A program made the position numbers and the translations under genes. The notes under the pieces were generated by a model. That model was given only the letters and a program-made list of their open reading frames with translations. It was not told the origin of the DNA and did no database searches. 63,090 bases of DNA, taken from positions 1 to 63,090 of the forward strand of contig CAAGID010000003.1 in the NCBI GenBank assembly GCA_900769815.1, in the 5' to 3' direction. Shown in pieces: positions 8,781 through 15,265 of this stretch; positions within the stretch are counted from its first letter, which is position 1, and each line of letters begins with the position of its first letter. This stretch comes from Clostridia bacterium (GTDB taxonomy: Bacteria > Bacillota > Clostridia > Christensenellales > QALW01).

Positions 8781-9926
8781 TCCCTTTGCGTATGTTGTTT
8801 CGCCACGCATTATAAGCAGTATTTCATTGAAGTCGTAATTATATGAACGGTAGATTTCATATCTGTCATAAGCTTTATAAAATTCAAATGTTTTTGCGTT
8901 TTTGCTGAAATCAAGTTCAGCAAGAATTTGCCATTTTAAATCAAAGAAATTATATAAATTCCATTTCCAACCAAAGTACCAATCTTTGATTTTTTGACAT
9001 TGTTCGCCGTAACCTTCTGTGTTATCAGCAGCTTCGCGAACGGTGCTGTTGTGTATTTTATAAAAATTATCATCTAAATTTTTGTAGCCGTTTTCGTAAT
9101 CTTCTTTTGATGCTTTGACATCTTCAGCTCGTTCATCAATATATCCCTCATAACCAATCATCATAAGATATACGTTTTCAAGATAATCAAGTAATTCTTT
9201 ATAATCACTAGCCACTAAGCTTACACGGGTTATGCCGAATATAGTTCCTTGGTCGGGTTCGAACTCTAAAACTAAGTCCATATATTTTTCGGTACTGCTT
9301 GGTAAAAATTCATTCCATTTTGCAATCAATGAATCTACCATTGAACCAATTTTAGAATCTTTGTCTTTGATTTTTTCTACCATCTGTGAGATTTTTTCTT
9401 TGTACACCAGAATTCTGCCATTTGTTGATTCAATCATTTCATAGGTAGTGGTGGCTTCATCATTAATTAAATGTGTTGGAATTAGTCTGTAATTGTAGTT
9501 TAAAGCCATGTCGCGTGTTAATTCAGGAGTTGGCGAAGGGGAAGGAGTTGTGGCAGGCGATTCTGAAACGTAATCAGCAGAAATATATCCAAAACTGTTA
9601 TCGCCGAAGCCTATGTAGTACCAGTTATTTTCTTTATTATAACCTTTAACTAATGCATTAAGTTTTAGGGTTGTGAGAATCTCACTGTCCTTTGAAGGAG
9701 CTTTACGCACGTTAACTGTTGAACCCGTAACATATAATACTGTAAATTTTCCAGTATCAAGCGGAGATGGAGTAGGAGTATAACATTCAACAATATTTTC
9801 CGTAATTGATGGTGTTGCATTATCTATTGTGTTTTCGGGTGTTGGTGTTTGCTCTATGTTGCTTGTGGCAGGTGCACAGGAACATAAAAAGCAGGCAACG
9901 AGTAATAATACAATAAGTTTTTTCAT
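8778..9926 (-). CDS. SH3-domain lipoprotein of unknown function
   Basis: A 382-aa exported lipoprotein. MKK is followed by a hydrophobic core and the lipobox LCSC with Cys17. A Thr/Pro/Ser-rich linker follows, then a bacterial SH3 domain at about residues 62-115 (VTGSTVNVRKAPS, ending YISADYV), a second PSPSPTPE linker, and a long helical, charged C-terminal region rich in Trp and Tyr. SH3b domains often bind cell-wall peptides; the C-terminal part I do not recognise. The start at 9926 follows GGAGG. A TTG at 10064 is in frame but lies inside the structured leader and lacks a signal sequence. Expression is probably controlled by that leader. Confidence 0.75.
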   Translation of the reverse strand: MKKLIVLLLVACFLCSCAPATSNIEQTPTPENTIDNATPSITENIVECYTPTPSPLDTGKFTVLYVTGSTVNVRKAPSKDSEILTTLKLNALVKGYNKENNWYYIGFGDNSFGYISADYVSESPATTPSPSPTPELTRDMALNYNYRLIPTHLINDEATTTYEMIESTNGRILVYKEKISQMVEKIKDKDSKIGSMVDSLIAKWNEFLPSSTEKYMDLVLEFEPDQGTIFGITRVSLVASDYKELLDYLENVYLMMIGYEGYIDERAEDVKASKEDYENGYKNLDDNFYKIHNSTVREAADNTEGYGEQCQKIKDWYFGWKWNLYNFFDLKWQILAELDFSKNAKTFEFYKAYDRYEIYRSYNYDFNEILLIMRGETTYAKG

Positions 9927-9942
9927 AGATAGTCCTCCAATT

Positions 9943-10092
9943 AAAAAAGTGTGCCTCAATAAGAGACACACAAAAAGTGCATCCCTTCTTGTTGTCACAC
10001 AAGCTTGATTCCATTTCAGGCATAAGCGAAAAGAGAAAACACTTTTTTTATAGTATTTTCCCAAAATGGAACAATTATTAACTTGTGTGACA
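9943..10092 (-). ncRNA. Structured leader with mutually exclusive terminator/antiterminator (copy 1)
   Basis: Read on the minus strand, the predicted transcript starts at about 10091, exactly at an 11-bp P1 (9993-10003 with 10082-10092). P1 encloses P2 (8 bp, 10009-10016/10064-10071) and P3 (10 bp with two GU pairs, 10033-10042/10053-10062). Next come an 11-bp possible antiterminator (9961-9971/9977-9987) and a 9-bp terminator with a U6 tail (9949-9957/9963-9971, tail 9943-9948). The two hairpins share the arm 9963-9971. The U tail ends just before GGAGG of the lipoprotein gene. This is riboswitch- or attenuator-like, and I cannot assign it to a known class. A sister copy lies at 31600-31748. 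Confidence 0.7.
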
Positions 10093-10097
10093 TCTTC

Positions 10098-10126
10098 ATT
10101 TTAGCAAATCAAAACTCATTTGTCAA
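10098..10126 (-). promoter_or_regulatory. Sigma-A promoter of the structured leader and lipoprotein gene
   Basis: On the minus strand: TTGACA (10121-10126), a 17-bp spacer and TAAAAT (10098-10103). The start falls at the first base of P1, so the RNA fold occupies the extreme 5' end. The -35 box abuts the U tract of the terminator of the upstream minus-strand gene. Confidence 0.8.
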
Positions 10127-10156
10127 TAAAAAAGAGATGCAAATCAATGCATCTCT
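10127..10156 (-). terminator. Terminator of the toroid-protein gene
   Basis: An 8-bp stem (AGAGATGC/GCATCTCT, 10133-10140 with 10149-10156) with a U run on the minus strand leading into the next promoter. It separates the araC-dehydrogenase-toroid transcript from the lipoprotein unit. Confidence 0.85.
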
Positions 10157-10164
10157 AAAAAGTT

Positions 10165-11163
10165 TTAGATAAAAGGTCTTCTGTCAAGTACAAGTTTTAA
10201 GGGCTTTGAGGTTATGATTTTTCCGGGAAGTGCTGATTGAAGCTCGCATAAACAACATACTGCACCGAAAAGAGAATGAAGGTCGTTGAAATATTTATCG
10301 TGTTCATAGTCAATTCCGTAGAACATATTAAGATAATTATCTGCGTAATATTCAAGCTCAGCTTTTGCTTCATAAAATCTGTGAGGAGTCTGACGCATTG
10401 CACGGGTAAGACAATAAACAACGTCAATATCAATAAATCCGATAAATGACCTCATACCTGCATTCAAAGGAGATTGACCTAATTTCATAAGGGCGAGGCA
10501 GGAATCGATAACTTTTTCTGGGTAACGCATAGGGCGGTGCTCGGTTTCGTGATTAAATAAATAATGGAAGTGTCCTGCCATATAACCGTAAATAGGAATA
10601 TTTTCTTTGCATCCACCTAAAGAAATAAAGCCGGTTTTTTCGTCAGAATGTTCCCACATCCAATCGAAATACCAATCTTTCCATTCTAAGGTTGCCATAT
10701 TGGTATTCACAAGAGCAGGAAGAATACCTGCACCCATATGAGATGCATCCCAAGGATTTTTCCAATCAATTTCTTCTTCAAAAAGTGAATATAAACCTTC
10801 TTTTGTTGTGTATTTTTCCAATGCACTGCATTTATATAACGGTTTTGCATCAAAAAGTTCAAGTGCCGCAGAACAATGTGCAGTTGTGTGGAAGGGGTGA
10901 TGAGTCTTTTCGTTAAACATACCCGTTTCTTTATCCTGCATATTTTGTAGTATTTTAACCCATTGTGCACGTTCATCAATGTCCGTTGGAAAATCGCCGA
11001 TACTGTAAAGAATATTTGCTGCATCGGCACAACCGTATTCGTTTATACTTAAATCACGATTTTCTCCAAAAATCCAACGTGAATATTGTCCTGTTGCCAG
11101 CTTATGTTGTTCTACTGATTTTCTGATAATATCGATAAGGTCATCTATATTTCGTCTTTCCAT
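10165..11163 (-). CDS. Putative alpha/alpha-toroid protein (prenyltransferase/glycosidase-like fold), unknown function
   Basis: A 332-aa soluble protein with no signal peptide. Repeated helix-loop units contain aromatic and D-x-E/K-TG-x-F turns (QDKETGMF, SDEKTGFISLGG) and clustered His and Trp (THHPFHTTAHC, GHFHYLFNHETEH). These suggest an alpha/alpha barrel like squalene-cyclase/prenyltransferase repeats or some glycoside hydrolases. I do not recognise a precise family and claim no activity. The start is ATG behind GGAGG, 9 bp after the dehydrogenase gene. It is the last gene of the araC transcript, so it presumably acts in the same pathway. Confidence 0.6.
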   Translation of the reverse strand: MERRNIDDLIDIIRKSVEQHKLATGQYSRWIFGENRDLSINEYGCADAANILYSIGDFPTDIDERAQWVKILQNMQDKETGMFNEKTHHPFHTTAHCSAALELFDAKPLYKCSALEKYTTKEGLYSLFEEEIDWKNPWDASHMGAGILPALVNTNMATLEWKDWYFDWMWEHSDEKTGFISLGGCKENIPIYGYMAGHFHYLFNHETEHRPMRYPEKVIDSCLALMKLGQSPLNAGMRSFIGFIDIDVVYCLTRAMRQTPHRFYEAKAELEYYADNYLNMFYGIDYEHDKYFNDLHSLFGAVCCLCELQSALPGKIITSKPLKLVLDRRPFI

Positions 11164-11172
11164 AAATACCTC

Positions 11173-12168
11173 CTATGCCATTGTTTCAAGCATTTTTAAC
11201 GTAACTTCATATTCGTATTCTTTATTATATTTAAATTTTATAAACTGGTCGCACATATATTCTCCCATACGCCGAACTTCATTGCCAAGGCTGCCTGCGA
11301 TATGGGGAGTAAGTATAATATTTTGAAGACTATAAATTTCACTGCCCTCAACGGGAGGCTCAGGAAAAGTCACATCTAATACTGCAGTTAAGAAGGGCTT
11401 TTCTTTTAATATCTTTATAAGGTCGTCTTCGACAACCTGTGCACCTCTGCCGGTATTTATAAATACTGCATCATCCTTCATAAGTTTAAATAAATCATAG
11501 GTAAACATACCAACTGTTTCAGGAAGATTTGCGACGTGGTTTGAAATTACCTGGCATTCAGCAAAAAGTTCTTCTAAGGATACTTTTTTTACGCCGAGAT
11601 TTTCCGCTTTTTCATCCGAAAGAAATGGATCGTAAACAAAAACATCAAGAGTATATGCTTTTAGTCGTTCGATAACCATTCTACCAATCATACCTGCCCC
11701 GATAATACCGATTTTTGTATTATAATTTCCAGGCATATTAAAGGCATATTCAGTTGCTTTTCTTCGATCGTCGGGATTTTTTATCATTTTTGATGAAAGA
11801 AAATATCCTTTACTTGCAAGCACTATTTGCGCAACCGTATATTCAGCAACGGGAACGGCGTTTGCACCCCAGGCAGAAAAAACTTTTATGTTATTTTCAA
11901 GGAAAGGTTTTGCAAAAAACTGTACGGAACCTGCACCGTAAAATACACATTTTAATGAGGGAAAACATTCTCTTATTTCTTCGCTTGTGAAGACAGGCAT
12001 ACCCCAAGTTGTAAAAACAAATTCTGTATCTTTAAATTTCTCAGGAGAAGAAATAACGTCGTTTTTTGAATAAACAATAGGTTCAAGCTCGGCTTCGGTT
12101 TTTAGTGTATCTAAACAGTTTTTGTAAATGTTAAGATTGCTTGCACCACCTAAAAAAATACTTTTCAT
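11173..12168 (-). CDS. D-2-hydroxyacid dehydrogenase family oxidoreductase
   Basis: A 331-aa NAD(P)-dependent dehydrogenase related to phosphoglycerate and hydroxypyruvate dehydrogenases. The Rossmann loop is GIIGAGMIGRMV (about 154-165), followed by INTGRGAQVVEDDL and the TPHIAGS segment with the catalytic His. Such enzymes interconvert 2-keto and D-2-hydroxy acids, and divergent members act on sugar-like ketones. The substrate cannot be read from sequence. It overlaps the AraC gene by 4 bp and is 9 bp from the toroid gene, so it belongs to the regulated cluster rather than to serine synthesis. Confidence 0.85.
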   Translation of the reverse strand: MKSIFLGGASNLNIYKNCLDTLKTEAELEPIVYSKNDVISSPEKFKDTEFVFTTWGMPVFTSEEIRECFPSLKCVFYGAGSVQFFAKPFLENNIKVFSAWGANAVPVAEYTVAQIVLASKGYFLSSKMIKNPDDRRKATEYAFNMPGNYNTKIGIIGAGMIGRMVIERLKAYTLDVFVYDPFLSDEKAENLGVKKVSLEELFAECQVISNHVANLPETVGMFTYDLFKLMKDDAVFINTGRGAQVVEDDLIKILKEKPFLTAVLDVTFPEPPVEGSEIYSLQNIILTPHIAGSLGNEVRRMGEYMCDQFIKFKYNKEYEYEVTLKMLETMA

Positions 12169-12977
12169 TTGAAAACCTTCTTTCTGTATTCGTTTGGAGT
12201 AACCTTCATTTCACGTTTAAATAACCGAGAAAAATTGCTACTGTCCGAGAAGCCTGTGCTATAAACTATCTCGGTAATCGACATATTCGTTTCTGCTAAT
12301 AATTGTCTTGCCATAGAAAGTCTGCAGATAGTTAAATATTTCATCAATGGATATCCGGTTACTTTTTTAAATAAATGAGATAAATAGCAAGTGCTCATAT
12401 GATATTCTTCTGCAAGAGAAGAAAGAGTAAAATGTTCATTGCAGTTTTGTTCAAGTCTACATTGTATTTTCCATATAACTGATATGCTTTTATCATTTTC
12501 ACTTGAAAAAAGAGATGGATTAAGTCGATATATTGTAATTAGCAACTGACATAATAAGGCTGTTTGCTTTTCGCAAGAGTACGGAAACTGATTTTCGTGT
12601 TCATAAACTAAATCAGCAAAAATTTTATCCATCTCGTTTTCTATTTTACTTACATCCAGCACGTGACAAAAATCTTCTGGTCTGTTTGAAAGGATCGTTA
12701 AGAGTGAATAGTCACGTATCATATTACTTGCAAGAATAGGGGAGATGCAAAGATAATAACGCTTATAGGCGTTTCCGATAACTGATAACGAATGCTGCTC
12801 AAGTTTGCTTACAAAGATTAAAGAAGGTTTATTTATACTGTAAGTCTTACTTCCGATAGTAATTGTTAACTTACCTTCTTTTATATATATGATTTCATAG
12901 CAATTGTGACTGTGAGAAGCATAACCGCTTGAAGCGTTATCGGTAAATTTTGCATCTTCAATAATAGCACCTGGCAT
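12165..12977 (-). CDS. AraC-family transcriptional regulator with cupin sensor domain
   Basis: A 270-aa regulator. The N-terminal cupin-like ligand domain (about 1-130) contains SHNCYEIIYIKEG. The C-terminal pair of helix-turn-helix motifs (about 170-268) includes LAEEYHMSTCYLSHLFKKVTG and the signature IVYSTGFSDSSNFSRLFKRE. I prefer ATG 12977 behind GGAG over the in-frame GTG at 12986, which sits too close to the SD. It is divergent from the OYE-SDR-flavoprotein operon and co-transcribed with two enzymes. The likely targets are the repeated sites at 13025-13111. The inducer is probably a sugar-like or cyclic substrate of the cluster. Confidence 0.88.
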   Translation of the reverse strand: MPGAIIEDAKFTDNASSGYASHSHNCYEIIYIKEGKLTITIGSKTYSINKPSLIFVSKLEQHSLSVIGNAYKRYYLCISPILASNMIRDYSLLTILSNRPEDFCHVLDVSKIENEMDKIFADLVYEHENQFPYSCEKQTALLCQLLITIYRLNPSLFSSENDKSISVIWKIQCRLEQNCNEHFTLSSLAEEYHMSTCYLSHLFKKVTGYPLMKYLTICRLSMARQLLAETNMSITEIVYSTGFSDSSNFSRLFKREMKVTPNEYRKKVFK

Positions 12978-13024
12978 ATTTATCACACTCCGTAATAATT
13001 TTTACATATAAAAGCATAAAAATC

Positions 13025-13111
13025 TATGTAATTTTTGCTTATTTTGAATTGTTAGAGCAAGATTTACATATAAATTATATCACTGTTTTAAATAAAAGCA
13101 AGATTTACATA
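13025..13111. promoter_or_regulatory. Putative AraC operator sites
   Basis: Two exact 14-bp direct repeats GCAAGATTTACATA (13057-13070 and 13098-13111) have starts 41 bp apart, about four helical turns. An inverted 12/14 match lies at 13025-13038. Site 2 overlaps the -35 of the plus-strand promoter, the classic activator position. The inverted copy faces the araC gene and could mediate autoregulation or looping. Confidence 0.65.
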
Positions 13112-13132
13112 AAAAATAACAAAAAATATAAT
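13104..13132 (+). promoter_or_regulatory. Promoter of the OYE-SDR-flavoprotein operon
   Basis: TTTACA (13104-13109), a 17-bp spacer and TATAAT (13127-13132). The -35 is embedded in the second operator repeat. A small inverted repeat (TTAAC/GTTAA) follows at about 13139-13152. Confidence 0.7.
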
Positions 13133-13179
13133 AGAGTTTTAACCTTTGTTAAGGTATTATATAAACTGAGGTGAAAAAT

Positions 13180-14493
13180 ATGGAAAGGAAAGTTTACAGA
13201 AATAAAGAAGAATTTGATAACGAAAATTCCTATTTTGACAATTTGCTTCCGTATTCAGAGGATGTTTCTGTGCTGAAAACGCCTCTTGAAATTATGGGAC
13301 GTAAAGTACACAACCGTCTTGTATGTCAGGCAATGGAGGGATGTGACGGTACACGGACAGGCGAGCCTGATGAATTAACTATCCGCAGATATCTTCGTTT
13401 TGCTGAGGGCGGTGCGGGTATTATTTGGTTTGAAGCAACTGCTTGTATGGAAAAAGGGAGAGCAAATCCCAGACAATTATGGATTCGTGAAGACAACGTT
13501 GATGCATTTAAAAAACTCAACGAGCTTATACGTGAAACTGCAATTAAAGCAAATGGATATGCTCCGCTTATTATAATGCAGGATACTCATTCGGGCAGAT
13601 ACTCAAAGCCTGAAGGTGTGCCGGCACCTATAATTGCATACAATAACCCGATTTTTGAAAGGGATAATCCTATTGATAAAAGCAGAATAATAACTGATGA
13701 AGAGTTGGATATAGTTCGTGATCAGTTGATTAAGGCTGCGTCACTTGCTGAAAAAGCAGGTTTTGATGGCGTCGATATTAAATGCTGTCACAGATACCTT
13801 AATAGCGAGCTTCTTTCTGCATTTACCCGTGAAAATAGCAGATACGGCGGTTCGTTTGAAAACAGAACAAGGCTTTTCAGAGAGAGTGTTCAAGGTGCAA
13901 TAGAGGTTTGCGGTAAAGATTTTATCGTTACTTCCAGAATGAATGTTTATGATGGTTTTGCTCATCCTTATGGTTTCGGTATGAAAAATGACGGGTCTTT
14001 AGAAGTTGATCTTACAGAACCCAAACAGCTGATAAAAATTCTTAACAATATGGGAGTAAAACTTTTAAACATAACAATGGGCAATCCTTACGTTAACCCA
14101 CACGTTAACAGACCCTTTTCAAAGGGCGGGTACGTTGCAGAAGAACATCCTTTACAAGGTGTTGCACGTATACTTAACGGTATTAAAGAGCTTCAGGTAG
14201 AAGTTCCCGATATGCCATTAATCTCATCAGGTCTTTCCTATCTAGGTGCGGTTTCGCCTAACGTTGCCGCGGCATATATAAAGAATAACGACTTTGCTTT
14301 TGCAGGATTTGGAAGAATGATTTTTGCAAACCCTGATTTTGCGAAGCAGATTCTTACTGAAGGCAAGATTGATATAAAGAAGCAATGTATTGCTTGCTCA
14401 AAATGTACCGAGCTTATGCGTGCAGGAAGCACTCCGGGTTGTGTTATCCGCGACGCTCTTTACACAAAACTTTACAAAGAAAAATTTATGTGA
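13180..14493 (+). CDS. Old-yellow-enzyme-type reductase with C-terminal [4Fe-4S] motif, lacking the FAD/NAD domain
   Basis: A 437-aa FMN TIM-barrel oxidoreductase of the NADH:flavin oxidoreductase family (about residues 20-370). The conserved N-terminal segment is LVCQAMEGCDGTRTGEPD, and the active-site/FMN region is YGGSFENRTR. The C-terminus carries C-x2-C-x2-C-x11-C, close to the iron-sulfur motif of 2,4-dienoyl-CoA and 2-enoate reductases. The protein ends there, whereas those enzymes continue for about 250 residues with an FAD/NAD(P)H domain. It probably reduces an activated C=C bond with electrons from another protein. The ATG at 13180 follows GAGGTG; a GTG at 13171 lies within that SD. 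Confidence 0.85.
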   Translation: MERKVYRNKEEFDNENSYFDNLLPYSEDVSVLKTPLEIMGRKVHNRLVCQAMEGCDGTRTGEPDELTIRRYLRFAEGGAGIIWFEATACMEKGRANPRQLWIREDNVDAFKKLNELIRETAIKANGYAPLIIMQDTHSGRYSKPEGVPAPIIAYNNPIFERDNPIDKSRIITDEELDIVRDQLIKAASLAEKAGFDGVDIKCCHRYLNSELLSAFTRENSRYGGSFENRTRLFRESVQGAIEVCGKDFIVTSRMNVYDGFAHPYGFGMKNDGSLEVDLTEPKQLIKILNNMGVKLLNITMGNPYVNPHVNRPFSKGGYVAEEHPLQGVARILNGIKELQVEVPDMPLISSGLSYLGAVSPNVAAAYIKNNDFAFAGFGRMIFANPDFAKQILTEGKIDIKKQCIACSKCTELMRAGSTPGCVIRDALYTKLYKEKFM

Positions 14494-14510
14494 GATAAAG
14501 GAGAAATAAT

Positions 14511-15254
14511 ATGAAAAACTTTATTATTACCGGATGTGCTGGCGGTATAGGTAAGGCTTGTGCTGAACTCTTTCTTGAAAAAGGTTATCAGGTAACAGGT
14601 ATGGATATTCTTGATGCTGATAAGGTTACAATTTGTGATGAAAACTTTTACTATGTAAAAGGCGATTTATCCAAAGCTGAAGACAGAGAAAACTTAGTGA
14701 AATCTGCACTTGACAAGTTTGGTAAAATCGATGGTCTTGTAAACGTTGCAGGCGTTGCTCCAGGAGTAAGAAACGATATTCTTGAAATGACTGAAGAAAG
14801 TTATGATTTCGTTATGAACATCAATACAAAAGGTACTATGTTCTTAACTCAGACTATTGCAAAAGAGCTTATTAAAAATGAGTGCGTTGATGGTATAAGA
14901 GGTTATATCTGCAATATTTCATCAATGTCAGCATATACAAGTTCAGTAAGCCGTGGTGAGTATTGTATTTCAAAAGCAGGCGTATCGATGGTTACAACGC
15001 TTTTTGCTGACCGTCTTGCTGAATATGGTATTCCCGTTAACGAAATCAGACCGGGAATTATTGCAACAGGTATGACTGAAAAAGTTAAGGAAAAATATGA
15101 TAATCTTATTGATGGCGGACTTCTTCCCATCAAACGTTGGGGAACCCCTGAAGATATCGCTTCAGCAGTATTTTCCCTTTGCTCAGGAGCACTTCCTTAC
15201 GTAACTGGTCAATCGCTTGATGTTGACGGCGGTTTCCATATAAGAAGACTTTAA
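14511..15254 (+). CDS. Short-chain dehydrogenase/reductase
   Basis: A 247-aa classical SDR. The cofactor loop is GCAGGIGKAC (about 8-17), NVAGVAPG follows, and the catalytic Tyr/Lys pair is in YCISKAG. Asp31 in MDILDA after beta-2 suggests NAD(H). The family oxidises or reduces a hydroxyl/keto group on sugars, cyclitols, steroids or acyl carriers; the substrate here is unknown. AAAGGAG precedes the ATG, and it lies 17 bp after the OYE gene and 11 bp before the flavoprotein gene, in one operon. Confidence 0.88.
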   Translation: MKNFIITGCAGGIGKACAELFLEKGYQVTGMDILDADKVTICDENFYYVKGDLSKAEDRENLVKSALDKFGKIDGLVNVAGVAPGVRNDILEMTEESYDFVMNINTKGTMFLTQTIAKELIKNECVDGIRGYICNISSMSAYTSSVSRGEYCISKAGVSMVTTLFADRLAEYGIPVNEIRPGIIATGMTEKVKEKYDNLIDGGLLPIKRWGTPEDIASAVFSLCSGALPYVTGQSLDVDGGFHIRRL

Positions 15255-15265
15255 TAGGTGGATTT

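Noticed and set aside
9943..10092. T-box or 6S RNA identity for the structured leader
   Set aside because: There is no UGGN/ACCGCGG T-box sequence or specifier-type loop. A 6S RNA would pair its 5' and 3' ends, whereas here P1 closes before a separate terminator just ahead of a coding gene.
10065..10130. Longer lipoprotein start at TTG 10064
   Set aside because: It would translate through the structured leader and terminator, and would place the lipoprotein signal 46 residues inside the protein. GGAGG precedes the ATG at 9926.
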